DNA of 64,000 bases from Homarus americanus (Eukaryota; Arthropoda; Malacostraca; Decapoda; Nephropidae): contig NW_024736071.1 of the NCBI RefSeq assembly GCF_018991925.1, forward strand, positions 14,383,569 through 14,447,568, given 5' to 3'. The notes below the pieces were generated by a model. That model was not told the DNA's origin, ran no database searches, and worked only from the letters and a program-made list of their open reading frames with translations. Position 1 is the stretch's first letter. Each line of letters begins with the position of its first letter. Shown in pieces: positions 1 to 9,839 of this stretch. Both the position numbers and the translations under genes were made by a program.

Positions 1-583
1 AAACTCTTGAAGAGAACAAGAAAAATATAACATACATAATAATTTCAGGAACAACCTCCAATGATCTACATGACGTGTCGTGGCAATGAGTTTATGTTTT
101 TCAGAAATTGTTCATCATATTCGTGTTCTCTTTGTGATATTTATGTTACCAGAACGTTTCACATGCTAAGTTTTGCGGAAGATCAACACAGAATAGTCAT
201 TATCCCTTAAATTATTAGAATATAATTACGATAGATTAAATATTAAATGTCCTTCTGGCAGCCAATCAGCTGTTTCGCTACAAACTGACCCTAGGCCTCA
301 GTTGCAATGTTCCAGTGAAGAAACTATAGATACGTTGAACAACATAAGCAACTACCATCACCTCTGTCTTCAATAGACCAGAGATAAATGGGATTCCAGG
401 AATAACTCTTAACAAAACTAATCCTGGAGTTTGAGGACAAGATCCTGAAACACCCAAGACTTGGAGATCTCTCAGGTAACAGGCTAAGTCTTGTTCCATT
501 ATCATATTTAAACAAGGGTGATTCTGTATTGGTGGATGGCTACATTAACTCTCACGGGCCGGAGGAGCCTCTCAAGAAGTCAG
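1..583. repeat. Dispersed repeat, copy 1, left part
   Basis: This stretch aligns almost base for base with 42137-42729, and the match resumes at 15528 after the errantivirus-like insertion. It contains the right arm of a foldback (about 141-336), whose left arm lies beyond the window edge but is visible in copy 2 at 41906-42135. Copies differ by scattered substitutions and small indels, for example an 11-base piece present in copy 2 near 42310 and absent here near 176. No coding potential was recognised; the short minus-strand frames here are not conserved in any informative way. The repeat class is unknown. Confidence 0.8.
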
Positions 584-1013
584 TGTAATGGCTCTTGTCT
601 CTTCAACAGAACGTATTATATAAATGGGTTATTTACATATGATTTATATTCAGATTCAACCCCTGTACTTTTCCACTACCTATGAGTAAGACATGAACTG
701 ATCACGTGAACGGTAACTTTCCCAAGAGGAAGAAGCCCATATGTCAGCATCTATGTAAGCGCGCACCAGTGCGAAGCTCTTAGTCAGTCACTCACACCAA
801 CTTTTATCGAACGGACGTTGATTCACGTTTATGTACATAAACGCCGTCCCTTTCTCACTACACTCATAAATAGTGGAACTTACGGTTGATATACACCCAG
901 GAATTATAGACATAATACTTTTATAATAAAACAAGAAACTTCAATTGGGTTTCATTACTAAAAGCCTAATATATATTATATGTGTACCAACCTGGTTAAC
1001 TGGGGAATTAACC
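584..1013 (+). repeat. 5' LTR of errantivirus-like element
   Basis: It starts TGTAATGG, as does the 3' LTR at 15081, and the two match closely to GGGAATTAACC. A 4-base indel near 750/15255 and scattered substitutions separate them. Visible signals are an arthropod initiator-like TCAGT at 784-788 and an AATAAA polyadenylation signal at 925-930. No strong TATA box lies at the usual distance, in line with TATA-less errantiviral promoters (family knowledge). TCAG just before 584 is the target duplication. Confidence 0.88.
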
Positions 1014-1984
1014 AGGGTATGGAAGCTATAAGGCAGTATATGTACCAAGAAGTCAGTGTTTTGTGAAAACAAAAAACAGTGACGTGTTACATAATCCGAG
1101 TGTTAAACCTGTATCCCGTATTGAGACGATAATTAATTAGTGAGTGCTCCTCATCTCTGTCTCCCAGAAGAGGTGCAGAATTATTATTATATCATACAGC
1201 CTATTTGGTGAAATCCCTGTTAGTAACAAGTAAGGAAGCCCCAAGAAAGCATAGTGTCAGCATCTACCAATGTGTGGTCTACAGTACAGTGTTGCAGATG
1301 GTTTCATAAACTTTACTAACAAGTGACATTTCACAAGTAGCTGGACGGTTGTGTGGTTTCGCGAGCGTTGATTGCAGTATATCCGGTGTCATCAGACAGT
1401 TCTCCATATATACGAGACTGAAGAAGTTTGGCACACGGCAGAGGTGACATCGACTCAGCAGAAGCAAGAACCTTTCCGTCTTAGGTCAGCAGCATTTGTT
1501 CTCCAGTGGAAGTATTCCCCTGTAGTGAAGTGGACTCACCCGCCGTTGTGATTGCAGAGCGTCATTCTCGTTGCTAGGGAAACCGGCTGGAGGCTCGAGG
1601 ATGATTGAAGAGGCCCCGCCTACTCTCCCACTACAGATACCAGCTGGACGGATGGCGTTTTCTATACAGACGCTATAACTCCTGTAATAGGTATTTCAAA
1701 AGTATACATAGTTTTTACACACATTAACACGTTGGAGACATAACTCCACAACGATAGGCCATTGGATAGGGGTATGTCATTGAAATAGGTGTTTTATGTA
1801 TATTCGTGTGTATTGACGTTATATAATTTGCAGTAGTTATTTCTTGTCTGTTCACTTATTGATAGTTTAATTATTTTAACTACAATTTTTATCATTTCCT
1901 GTAAATGAGAGGCAAGTATTTTGCTTTTACCGTTAATTATTATCTGGCTCAAATGGAACTTCTTGGATAAATTTTCAGTTTCCA
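1014..1984 (+). other. Leader of errantivirus-like element
   Basis: This is the untranslated stretch between the 5' LTR and the gag ATG at 1985. No primer-binding site could be assigned with confidence; a TGGAAG run at about 1020 is the nearest TGG after the LTR. No reading frame of note exists on either strand, and short minus-strand frames look like chance. Confidence 0.6.
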
Positions 1985-2004
1985 ATGTCTCAATCTGATG
2001 ACCT
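1985..2004 (+). pseudogene. gag: Errantivirus-like gag, first 20 nt, cut by insertion
   Basis: An ATG at 1985 opens six codons plus two bases, then stops dead at the nested element. The frame resumes exactly in phase at 7301, after one copy of the ACCT target duplication (7297-7300) is discounted, and runs into the long gag frame containing 7386-8192. This identifies the true gag start, which is not visible from the downstream frame alone. The insertion therefore separated nearly all of Gag from its start codon. The assignment rests on frame continuity and TSD logic, not on similarity of the short fragment. Confidence 0.75.
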
Positions 2005-2519
2005 TGTAGTGGACGTCTCCCCTACAAACTGCGTAGCAGCCGCCACCTGCTATCACATTCCAACGTGCCGTTGCCTAGCAACCAAGCGAGAGCTGTCCCC
2101 AGATGTTACCGAATCTTAGCAACGGAACTAGTCACCGGCTACTTCTCGGGTTTTCCCAACATGACTCATAGAGGACTGGCAGCTGCTGCTGGGTGTATAT
2201 AAGCTCTGTCTCTCCATTGAGATTCATTCTGCCCATTTTCCTGAACAAGCAACATCTCCTCCAGCAAGCTCCATGCTGTTAACATTTCACTCAACCAGGA
2301 GGCCAGCAACAGGCAACATCTTCTCTAACGAAGCTCCTGCACATCTACCTCCTTCAACACGCTACTCACCGAACGTCTTCTACTGAGCAGCTCCCCACCA
2401 CACGGCATCTCCAGCACCAGACTGTCTATCATATAACTTATAAATTATACAAGAAAACCACATTAGAGTTTCCTTCCATCCTGAGTGCTAGACGACATTA
2501 ATATCTCGATACCCCTACA
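2005..2519 (+). repeat. 5' LTR of CsRn1-type element
   Basis: It is 515 bp, the same length as the 3' copy at 6782-7296. By-eye differences are two near 2109-2112, one near 2183, two near 2268-2307, one near 2369 and one near 2442. Terminal TGTAGTGG and CCCCTACA form an imperfect inverted pair. It carries a TATATAA promoter core. Confidence 0.95.
2196..2202 (+). promoter_or_regulatory. LTR TATA box of CsRn1-type element
   Basis: TATATAA followed by G lies in the middle of the 5' LTR, and transcription would be expected to start roughly 25-35 bp downstream, near 2225-2235. The same heptamer in the 3' LTR (6973-6979) also supplies the stop codon of the last pol frame. Confidence 0.7.
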
Positions 2520-3371
2520 ATGGTGACTCCTGGAGATAAGCACTCACACAAGATGGAGGACGGACGGATCTCTCTGCCGACTTTCAACCACAACGTCGAG
2601 GACTGGCTTGACCATGTGGAAGCAGCCCTCGCTGGTTCACGAGCGACCGACAGGCAAAAGTATTGCGCCCTGCTCTGTGCCTTACCCACAGAAGTGGCCA
2701 CGCGGGTCTCACAAACCATTTCCAACCCTCCAGATCACAACAAATTCGCTACCCTGCGGGCTGCCTTGAAGACGTGTTATCAACAGACCAGCCCCAATCT
2801 CCTGCAAGATCTATCCTCTACCTCCCTCGGGAACTCAACCCCGGGACGTCTCTGGGAGGAGATGTGTCGGCTGAACTCCCGTCACACAGACAGACTCCCC
2901 GACTCTATCCTGCGCCAGCTTCACGCACAAAAGCTACCCACAGAAGTGCGCAACATCCTGTCCGCAGTAGATTACTCTATGACACCGGAACTATATGCGA
3001 CCGCGGCAGATAGAATTTTTAATGAGTGCGCTGCTGCACCCCTTGCCGCCACGGTCACACCAGTACCTACCATCGAATTTGTAAGCCGGGTCAACACCCC
3101 TCAGCCGAGCAATACCTCACAAGACATCAAGGACCTGTTGCAAATTTTGAACCGCAGGATGGACACCATTGAGCAGTTCTGCTCCTCCATACCCGCTGCT
3201 GCGCCGGTTCCTGACTCATACACTACGCCCTACAAGTTCCGACACACAGCAGCCAACACCCAGCACAACAAATTTACCCTCTGCTGGTATCACCAGACTT
3301 TCGGCCGCTATGCTCGAAACTGTGAGCCCTATTGCACCTATTCGGGAAACGGCAACACCGGAGGCTGGTAG
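2520..3371 (+). CDS. gag: Gag polyprotein of CsRn1-type element
   Basis: This 283-residue capsid/nucleocapsid precursor opens at an ATG directly abutting the 5' LTR; a second in-frame Met at codon 12 (2553) may be the used start. The body is a helical capsid-like region beginning near residue 15 with no disruptions. Near the C-terminus lies C255-x2-H258-x9-C268-x3-C272, the C-H-C-C knuckle of CsRn1-type Gags rather than the usual CCHC. Gag ends at TAG 3369-3371, just past a -1 frameshift site. It is intact, so the protein could still be made from this copy. The alternative, an unrelated cellular gene, is excluded by position between LTR and pol. Confidence 0.9.
   Translation: MVTPGDKHSHKMEDGRISLPTFNHNVEDWLDHVEAALAGSRATDRQKYCALLCALPTEVATRVSQTISNPPDHNKFATLRAALKTCYQQTSPNLLQDLSSTSLGNSTPGRLWEEMCRLNSRHTDRLPDSILRQLHAQKLPTEVRNILSAVDYSMTPELYATAADRIFNECAAAPLAATVTPVPTIEFVSRVNTPQPSNTSQDIKDLLQILNRRMDTIEQFCSSIPAAAPVPDSYTTPYKFRHTAANTQHNKFTLCWYHQTFGRYARNCEPYCTYSGNGNTGGW
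2521..2530 (+). other. Primer-binding site, tRNA-Trp-like
   Basis: TGGTGACTCC starts one base after the LTR end. The complement of the 3' end of metazoan tRNA-Trp reads TGGTGACCCC (from memory), so nine of ten bases match; further bases do not. The gag ATG at 2520-2522 overlaps its first bases. Confidence 0.65.
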
Positions 3372-5938
3372 ACGCCTCAGCCTCCGTCCCTCCAGGCGTC
3401 TCATTACTGCGCATCACCGACCGCACCTCCGGCAAGAAGTTCCTCATCAACACCGGTTCATCGGTCAGCCTCATCCCTCCCTCACTACGAGACAAGTCAA
3501 AGCAACCCTCGTATGACCTGTTCGCTGCCAACGGTACCTCCATCGCCTCCTACGGCGTACGCACCCTCGCCTTAGACCTCGGTCTGCCCAAGACTCTGCG
3601 TTGGTTATTCGTGATAGCAGACGTGTCTCAACCCATCCTTGGTTTCGACTTCCTCACCTTCCACAAGCTCGGCGTCAAACCAAGTCATCTATGCCTCATT
3701 CATGAGCCTACAGCACGCAAGATCCAGGGTTCTCGTGCCAGACACACGGACGCTATCACCTGTCTTGCGCCTTCCAACGAGTTCTCCTCCCTGCTCGACG
3801 AATTCAAGGAGCTTTTCTCACCCCGAGTCTCCCTACCCCCACCACCTACGTCGGGAATTTTCCACCACATCGAAACCAAAGGACCACCAGTCTTTTCACG
3901 CCCTCGCCGCCTGCGCCCTGAGCTCCTGTACACAGCCAAAGTAGAATTCAACAAACTACTGCAAGACGGCATCATTCGCCCTTCAAGGAGTCCCTGGGCA
4001 TCGCCTCTTCACATGGTTCCTAAGCGAACACCCGGCGAGTGGAGGGTGTGTGGCGACTACAGAGCCCTGAATCTCGTCACCAAACCTGACAGGTACCCTA
4101 TTCCGCATGTCCAGGATTTTCGCCACAAACTTCATGGCAAGACTATCTTCTCGAAGATCGACTTGGAGCGTGCCTTCCACCAGATCCCAGTAGCACCGGC
4201 AGATACCCAGAAGACAGCCATCACCACTCCGTTCGGACTCTTCGAGTACACTTTCATGAGTTTTGGCTTACGCAATGCACCACAGACTTTCCAGAGGTTA
4301 ATGGACCATATGCTTCGCGACCTCGATTTTGTCACCGTCTACATTGACGACATCCTCGTCGCATCTTCGACGCCTGCCGAGCACCGCCACCACCTACAAC
4401 TCCTTCTCCAACGCCTGCAGAACAACAACATGAAAGTTCATCCTGCTAAGTGCATCTTTGGAACCTCGGCCATCGATTTCCTCGGTCACAGAGTCTCGCC
4501 CAGTGGCATACAACCCCTACCACAGAAGATAACCGCAATTAGGGAGTTCCCCAAACCTGAAACGGCGAAGAAACTCCGAGAGTTCCTGGGTTTAGTCAAC
4601 TACTACCACCGCTTCATTGACAAAGCTGCCACCATCCTAGCCCCCCTACACGACCTTCTCAAGGGACGCCCAGAGAAGTCTCACAAGTCTCTCATGTGGA
4701 CTCAAGAGGCTACTACGGCATTCACCACTATCAAACAGCACATCACACGCCTCACCCTCCTGGCCCATCCCGCACCTAACGCCCGGACCACTCTCACAAC
4801 AGACGCTTCTTCTATTGCAGTGGGCGCCGTCTTACAGCAGGAGATCAACGGAATTTTCATGCCCGTTGCTTTCTTCTCACAACGGCTTCAACCACCACAC
4901 CTCAAGTACAGCGCTTTTGATCGAGAACTCCTGGCCATATACTTGGCTGTCAGACATTTCCAACACTTCCTCGAGGCCCGTCAGTTCACCATCTTCACTG
5001 ATCACAAGCCCCTCGTCCACGCCTTCGCTTCAGCTTCCCAGTCACATACACCTCGTGTCCTGCGCCACTTGGCTTACATCTCGGAGTTCTCCAGCGACAT
5101 CCAACACATTAAAGGCAGCCACAACGAGATCGCCGACGCCCTCTCTCGTTGTATATCCACCATTCTTCCCTCATCTCCACCCATTGATTATGGGCAGCTA
5201 GCCGCGGCTCAAGAGAAAGACGAAGACCTGGCAGCATACAAGATATCCCCCTCAGGCCTCATACTCCAAGAACTCCCTGTTCCTGGCACAAAGATAAAAT
5301 TGTGGTGCGACATATCCTGTGGACAGCCTAGACCGTTCGTGCCTCACGTCCACCGCCGCGCTATTTTCGACCGCATCCATGGTCTCAGCCACCCGGGTGT
5401 GCGGGCCTCCCAGCGCCTCCTCACGCAACGTGTCGTCTGGCCCGGCATCAAATCTGATACTAAGAAATGGGCTGCCCAGTGCCTGGCCTGCCAGTCCTCC
5501 AAAATACATCGTCACATACGGGCCCCCTTACAAGCCTTTCCTATTCCCAAAGGACGTTTTCAAGTAGTACACCTCGACATCGTGGGACCTCTACCATCAT
5601 CCTACGGTAGCACCTACATCTTCACCTGCATCGACCGTTTCACCAGGTGGACAGAAGCAATTCCCATGCCCAACGCTACAGCAGAGACTACTGTCCGCGC
5701 CTTCATGTCCGGTTGGGTTTCCCGTTTTGGCCCACCCGCAACCATAATCACTGACCGAGGAGTACAGTTTGAGTCACAACTCTGGCAGCACCTCCTACAG
5801 TTCCTCGGCACGTCTAGACAACGCACTACAGCATACCACCCTCAAGCCAACGGCATGGTAGAATGTTTTCACCGGCAGCTGAAGGACGCACTCAAGGCAC
5901 AGCACGACCCTTACAGCTGGACTGATGTGCTTCCCTAA
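3332..5938 (+). CDS. pol: Pol polyprotein of CsRn1-type element, cut by a nonsense codon
   Basis: Pol is the -1 frame relative to gag and needs no start codon of its own; the first codon listed is TTG. Domains in order: aspartic protease with INTGSS near residues 39-44, where the catalytic Asp is Asn40 (AAC at 3449-3451); reverse transcriptase with YIDD at residues 337-340 (4340-4351); RNase H with TTDASS near residue 491; integrase zinc-binding HHCC region near 680-725; and an integrase core with D749, D808 and E844, a D,D35E triad. TAA at 5936-5938 interrupts the frame 24 residues after E844, and homologous sequence continues in the same frame from 5939. The protease change and this stop are both expected to disable the copy. 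Confidence 0.93.
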   Translation: MHLFGKRQHRRLVDASASVPPGVSLLRITDRTSGKKFLINTGSSVSLIPPSLRDKSKQPSYDLFAANGTSIASYGVRTLALDLGLPKTLRWLFVIADVSQPILGFDFLTFHKLGVKPSHLCLIHEPTARKIQGSRARHTDAITCLAPSNEFSSLLDEFKELFSPRVSLPPPPTSGIFHHIETKGPPVFSRPRRLRPELLYTAKVEFNKLLQDGIIRPSRSPWASPLHMVPKRTPGEWRVCGDYRALNLVTKPDRYPIPHVQDFRHKLHGKTIFSKIDLERAFHQIPVAPADTQKTAITTPFGLFEYTFMSFGLRNAPQTFQRLMDHMLRDLDFVTVYIDDILVASSTPAEHRHHLQLLLQRLQNNNMKVHPAKCIFGTSAIDFLGHRVSPSGIQPLPQKITAIREFPKPETAKKLREFLGLVNYYHRFIDKAATILAPLHDLLKGRPEKSHKSLMWTQEATTAFTTIKQHITRLTLLAHPAPNARTTLTTDASSIAVGAVLQQEINGIFMPVAFFSQRLQPPHLKYSAFDRELLAIYLAVRHFQHFLEARQFTIFTDHKPLVHAFASASQSHTPRVLRHLAYISEFSSDIQHIKGSHNEIADALSRCISTILPSSPPIDYGQLAAAQEKDEDLAAYKISPSGLILQELPVPGTKIKLWCDISCGQPRPFVPHVHRRAIFDRIHGLSHPGVRASQRLLTQRVVWPGIKSDTKKWAAQCLACQSSKIHRHIRAPLQAFPIPKGRFQVVHLDIVGPLPSSYGSTYIFTCIDRFTRWTEAIPMPNATAETTVRAFMSGWVSRFGPPATIITDRGVQFESQLWQHLLQFLGTSRQRTTAYHPQANGMVECFHRQLKDALKAQHDPYSWTDVLP
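3344..3401 (+). promoter_or_regulatory. -1 ribosomal frameshift signal with H-type pseudoknot
   Basis: The slippery heptamer GGGAAAC (3344-3350) is in the correct phase, G GGA AAC in the gag frame, and pol is the -1 frame. After an 8-nt spacer, stem 1 pairs 3359-3367 with 3378-3386 (9 bp, no mismatch). The loop bases 3370-3377 pair with 3394-3401 (8 bp, no mismatch), giving stem 2. Connecting loops are 3368-3369 and 3387-3393. Heptamer, spacing and topology match known retroviral -1 frameshift elements. The structure is read by eye. Confidence 0.88.
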
Positions 5939-6979
5939 GTGCTCCTCGGCATCCGTGCGTCACACAAGGAGGATATGGACTGTAGCCCAGCAGATCTGAC
6001 ACTAGGCGAGCCCCTTCGGCTACCCGGGGATTTCTCACTCCCTCCTGATCCCAACCAAACCACTCCAGCCGTTCGTCACGACTTACTCCAAAAGCTACGA
6101 CAAGCAGTTTCTGCATTCAGAGCTACTGCTCCACGCCAGCCTACTCGGCGCCCTGAACACATCCCTCCTGCACTACTCACAGCCGAGTATGTTTTCGTCA
6201 GGCATGATGCTCACCGCAACCCATTACAACGCCCCTACGATGGACCCTTCCAGGTGGTTACCCGTTCAGCAAAGTTCCTGACAATTCTCCGGAATGGCAG
6301 ACATGACACCGTCAGCATAGACCGAGTCAAACCGGCCACCTTACCCGTCGGGCCCCCAGCCCAGCAGCACCATCAACAAACTACGCCTGCACCAGTCCAC
6401 CCGCAGTTACCACCGGCAGCAACACCACGCCCACGACAGTTCTGGGCACCCTCTTTTCACCCTCATGTACAACCTGCTCCTGTCATAGAACCTGCACCTG
6501 TAATAAACCTCCCTTCTATCATAGAACCTGCTCCTGCCATGGACCCTCCTCCTGATGCAGCCCCTGCAGCAGCAGGAGCACAACAACCATTGCTTGTACA
6601 ACCTCCTCTAATCCCAAACCCTCTTTCTCCTCCTAATTCTCCCACAGGTTTTGTGTCACTGGACGGAGTTGTTACACGTAGCGGTCGAGTCGTACATACA
6701 CCTGCCCGGTATGTGTTATGTGTGGGACACAACCCGGACAACATCCAGCCTCCCGCCGCGCCGGGAGGGGAGGAGGAGTATTGTAGTGGACGTCTCCCCT
6801 ACAAACTGCGTAGCAGCCGCCACCTGCTATCACATTCCAACGTGCCGTTGCCTAGCAACCAAGCGAGAGCTGTCCCCAGATGTTACAGTATCTTAGCAAC
6901 GGAACTAGTCACCGGCTACTTCTCGGGTTTTCCCAACATGACTCATAGAGGACTGGCTGCTGCTGCTGGGTGTATATAA
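5939..6979 (+). pseudogene. pol: Pol C-terminal part after the nonsense codon (integrase tail)
   Basis: It is in the same frame as the upstream pol, separated only by TAA at 5936-5938. The start is integrase helix sequence (LLGIR), then a GPY/F-type integrase C-terminal module around 6235-6335, with YDGPF and SIDRVKP motifs. A proline- and alanine-rich tail follows (about 6350-6640). The frame crosses the polypurine tract and runs 198 nt into the 3' LTR, ending at TAA 6977-6979, which lies inside the LTR TATATAA box. In an undamaged relative this would be the end of Pol; here it cannot be translated without readthrough or an internal start. Confidence 0.88.
6763..6778 (+). other. Polypurine tract
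   Basis: A 16-base pure purine run (GGGAGGGGAGGAGGAG) sits three bases before the 3' LTR at 6782. This is the expected plus-strand primer position for reverse transcription. Confidence 0.85.
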
Positions 6980-7296
6980 GCTCTGTCTCTCCATTGAGAT
7001 TCATTCTGCCCATTTTCCTGAACAAGCAACATCTCCTCCAGCAAGCTCCACGCTGTTAACATTTCATTCAACCAGGAGGCCAGCAACAGGCAACATCTTC
7101 TCTAACGAAGCTCCTGCACATCTACCTCCTTCAACACGCTACTCACCAAACGTCTTCTACTGAGCAGCTCCCCACCACACGGCATCTCCAGCACCAGACT
7201 GTCTATCATATAACTTATATATTATACAAGAAAACCACATTAGAGTTTCCTTCCATCCTGAGTGCTAGACGACATTAATATCTCGATACCCCTACA
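6782..7296 (+). repeat. 3' LTR of CsRn1-type element
   Basis: It is 515 bp and nearly identical to 2005-2519. It ends CCCCTACA and is followed by ACCT, the second copy of the target duplication. The pol frame overlaps its first 198 bases. Confidence 0.95.
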
Positions 7297-7300
7297 ACCT

Positions 7301-8192
7301 TATATGCCTAGCACAACTATGTGCTGATAACTTACACTTAGAGGATACACATTACGTATCTACTGCAAAGGTTGATTTTGAACTTTTGCCGGAAACACAG
7401 TTAGACGATTCGGTAGAAAGTAGTGAGCAATTAATTGAGGAATCATTTGACGACTTAAACCGTCGTATTTTACAGTCTGGAAATCAATATAGTACCTCGC
7501 CTAGGGATACACAGGTAGTTTCTAACCCTGTTCCAGGTGACAGTGTGTCAGTTAATTCATCAGTAGCACCCCCTGTAACTCAACCTTCAGTTAGGAGTAA
7601 AAGTACTAGCTTACTAATTTCTAACGCTACAATGGCTTCCCCTAACACTCTCCCCAATACTGCTACCACGTCAACTAACTCTGATAATGTAGTTCATATA
7701 ATGCAGCATGGCGACTACGTTCGTAATTTTACGGGCCAGGATGATTTTCGGGTAGCGCATTTTATTCGTGCATGTGAAGACACCATGCGCACTGCTAAAA
7801 TTGCCAGTGATGAAGAGAAAAAGGCATTTGTGCGTTCCCATATTACGCAAGGTTCATATGCTGGAAATCATTTAAATGTGTATGGTTTAATGGACCCTAG
7901 CTATGAGAAATTCAAGCGCACCCTTATTGGAATATTTGGGGGCAGGTCCCAGATGGGCCAATTACAGTGGATCTTCAGGTGGCTGGATCGTTGTACGCCA
8001 GTGATTCACGCTGAAACACCGGTGGTGGCAGTGGATATTGCTGTGGAAGTTCGCCAGGATATGGAAGCGACCTTCCGGAATTCAGACTGCTACGACCAGG
8101 ATAATAAAATGTCAGCGACCAATGTGGAAACGCTGATAGAATTAATTAGTTTCCTGTTAGTAGTTCGTCGTCCATTATACAGCCGGGCATAG
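7301..8192 (+). pseudogene. gag: Errantivirus-like gag, main part
   Basis: This is the continuation of the gag frame begun at 1985; it is open from 7302 to TAG 8190-8192. The first roughly 100 codons are Ser/Thr/Pro-rich and low complexity, followed by a capsid-like region (about 7690-8150). That order is usual for Ty3/gypsy Gag N-terminal and capsid domains. A further TAG follows at 8199-8201 and a TAA before 8346 in the same frame, with recognisable gag-like sequence between. The break is therefore nonsense mutation rather than a natural end. Translation start was separated from it by the nested element, so it is not expressed normally. Confidence 0.8.
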
Positions 8193-8345
8193 GAGGTTTA
8201 GTTTGTACCACCTATAGATACGGTAGATTATGCAAACAGACTTTGTCCCACGGCTACGGGCCTTTTGATGGCGCATCCCTCCATGCCTACGGCGCAACCC
8301 CAGATGGCACAGATGACACCACCCTAAATTCCTCATACGACACCA

Positions 8346-8732
8346 TTGGCTCCAATTGTACCTCAACACCGGACATACAAACAACGGCGTTGCTTACGAT
8401 GTGCTCATTGTAATAAAAGAGGCCATGTAATTGACAACTGTTTCCAGCTCCAAGGTAATGGTGTTAAATTAAAGGAGACATCAGGTGCCAAGCAGCAGAC
8501 AAGGTCATACACGGAGGCGGTTAAGGCGACACCTCCACCTACCCAGAAGTCACGCATGTGGTGTGCACTCCATACGTCAACATCTCATAACACACAAGAG
8601 TTTGGCTTAGTGATGAAGATTAGAAATTTAGACTTTGGTGAAACACATGTGGCGCACAAGCGTAAACAGAATCGTTCCCAGGACAAGTCGTCGGGGGAAG
8701 ACCAGCGCCTGCCACAACAAGGAGAGGGATAG
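8346..8732 (+). pseudogene. gag: Errantivirus-like gag, nucleocapsid part
   Basis: It is in the same frame as 7386-8192 after several stop codons. It has a classical retroviral zinc knuckle C-x2-C-x4-H-x4-C (CAHCNKRGHVIDNC) near 8400-8442, then a basic, polar tail with a second loose Cys/His group. The knuckle is the usual RNA-packaging domain at the Gag C-terminus. The downstream frame 8738-8932 (protease) is offset by one base, so a natural gag-pol frameshift may have existed here; the decay prevents naming the site. Confidence 0.8.
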
Positions 8733-8737
8733 GTACA

Positions 8738-8910
8738 TTGTTTCCTGCTTATCCCCACAACACTTCTATAGCGGCCTCGTTAGTAGCAGCGCTAAGCAAA
8801 GTGGAAGTGTTGTCAGTGCCGGTGAGGGTGGATAGTACAAGATTGGCTCTTGATATTGATACGGGTGCTTGCGCGAATGTTTTGGCCATGACATCCTATC
8901 AGGGGTTACT
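8738..8910 (+). pseudogene. pol: Errantivirus-like protease, N-terminal half
   Basis: An aspartic protease fragment with an intact DIDTGA active-site motif; the catalytic Asp is codon 8858-8860. The frame runs a few residues past the flap region and then enters repeat sequence at about 8911, ending at TGA near 8930. The missing half lies beyond the inserted repeat block, where LPADELLGLATLRTN-type sequence reappears near 9924. The protease is thus split by about 0.9 kb of unrelated DNA. Confidence 0.75.
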
Positions 8911-9020
8911 GAAGGTTCCAAGTATTCCCTGAAGAAGGCAGTGATGGGTAGGGAAACACCGGGTAACACTGAAGTCCATTGTTCTGTCCGTGAGTGCGTG
9001 CGTGCGTGAGTGCGTGCGTG

Positions 9021-9066
<46 letters not shown>

Positions 9067-9564
9067 TCAGAGAGCATCGTGGGCTGGAGCCGCCGAGGAG
9101 GAGGAGGTGAGAACGTTAGTGTCTCCCCGGATGTCACACGAGAAGGGTGTACGCCTGCGTGCTCCGTGGGTACCACAAAAGACAGCCAATGCTCGACTCT
9201 CAGCTCTAGACACACTAATACACTGACACTAACACTGCCACCGTCACTAAAACGCACTGTGACGGCGCAACACTGCACGTCACGGAGAAACACAACGCAA
9301 CACAACACACTAGTTGACGCGCACATCGCCGGCAGTCGCACATCGCCGGCTAACTGTCCACTGTTCACACATTTGTAAGTCCACATATCCTACTCACTGC
9401 GCCATGAAGGTTCCAAGTGTTCCCTGAAGAAGGCAGTGATGGGTAGGGAAACACCGGGTAACACTGAAGTCCATAGATCCTACTCACTGCGCCATGAAGG
9501 TTCCAAGTGTTCCCTGAAGAAGGCAGTGATGGGTAGGGAAACACCGGGTAACACTGAAGTCCAT
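8911..9564. repeat. Repeat block splitting the protease (69-bp core x3 with GT microsatellite)
   Basis: A 69-bp core occurs at 8911-8979, 9406-9474 and 9496-9564; the last two are part of a 90-bp direct tandem. Between the first and second cores lie a GT microsatellite (about 9018-9065) and about 330 bp of unrelated GC-richer sequence. The block interrupts protease coding sequence, so it arrived or expanded after the element lost constraint. Frames read across the GT tract are artefacts of low complexity. Confidence 0.7.
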
Positions 9565-9790
9565 TTATTAACGGATAGGAGAAATACAAGTGGTGACTTG
9601 CGTGTGCCATGCACGGCCCACAGAGTCAGACTGAGACTGCCTTGCCATATGGCAGCCTCGGGGCAATGTTGCCACATAACACGTGCAGTGTTGCCACTTA
9701 ATTACATATATAGATGCTACTCGGCACAGTAGCATAGATACATAACCTACAGTTACAATGTAAATTCCCTCACCGCGACCTCAAATGGAG
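9565..9790. other. Unassigned sequence inside broken protease
   Basis: This lies between the last 69-bp core and the return of protease-like sequence at about 9840. No coding or repeat signal was recognised. Confidence 0.4.
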
Positions 9791-9839
9791 GCCTACTGAT
9801 GCTGATCCCGAAGGAGTATCTGGCGCGCAGTTGAGCATT

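Larger units (their letters stand above)
2005..7296 (+). mobile_element. CsRn1-type Ty3/gypsy LTR retrotransposon, nested
   Basis: This 5292-bp element has two 515-bp LTRs starting TGTAGTGG and ending CCCCTACA, and a 4-bp target duplication ACCT (2001-2004 and 7297-7300). It has a tRNA-Trp-like PBS, a polypurine tract at 6763-6778, a gag ORF with a C-H-C-C knuckle, and a pol ORF in order protease, RT, RNase H, integrase. The unusual CHCC Gag knuckle and tRNA-Trp primer are described hallmarks of the CsRn1 clade (family knowledge). The LTRs differ at about 7 sites by eye, so insertion was recent. One pol nonsense codon and a changed protease active site suggest this copy is not autonomous. Confidence 0.95.

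Noticed and set aside
8990..9378. Genes spanning the GT tract
   Set aside because: Frames consist of dinucleotide-encoded Cys-Val repeats and inserted non-coding DNA.
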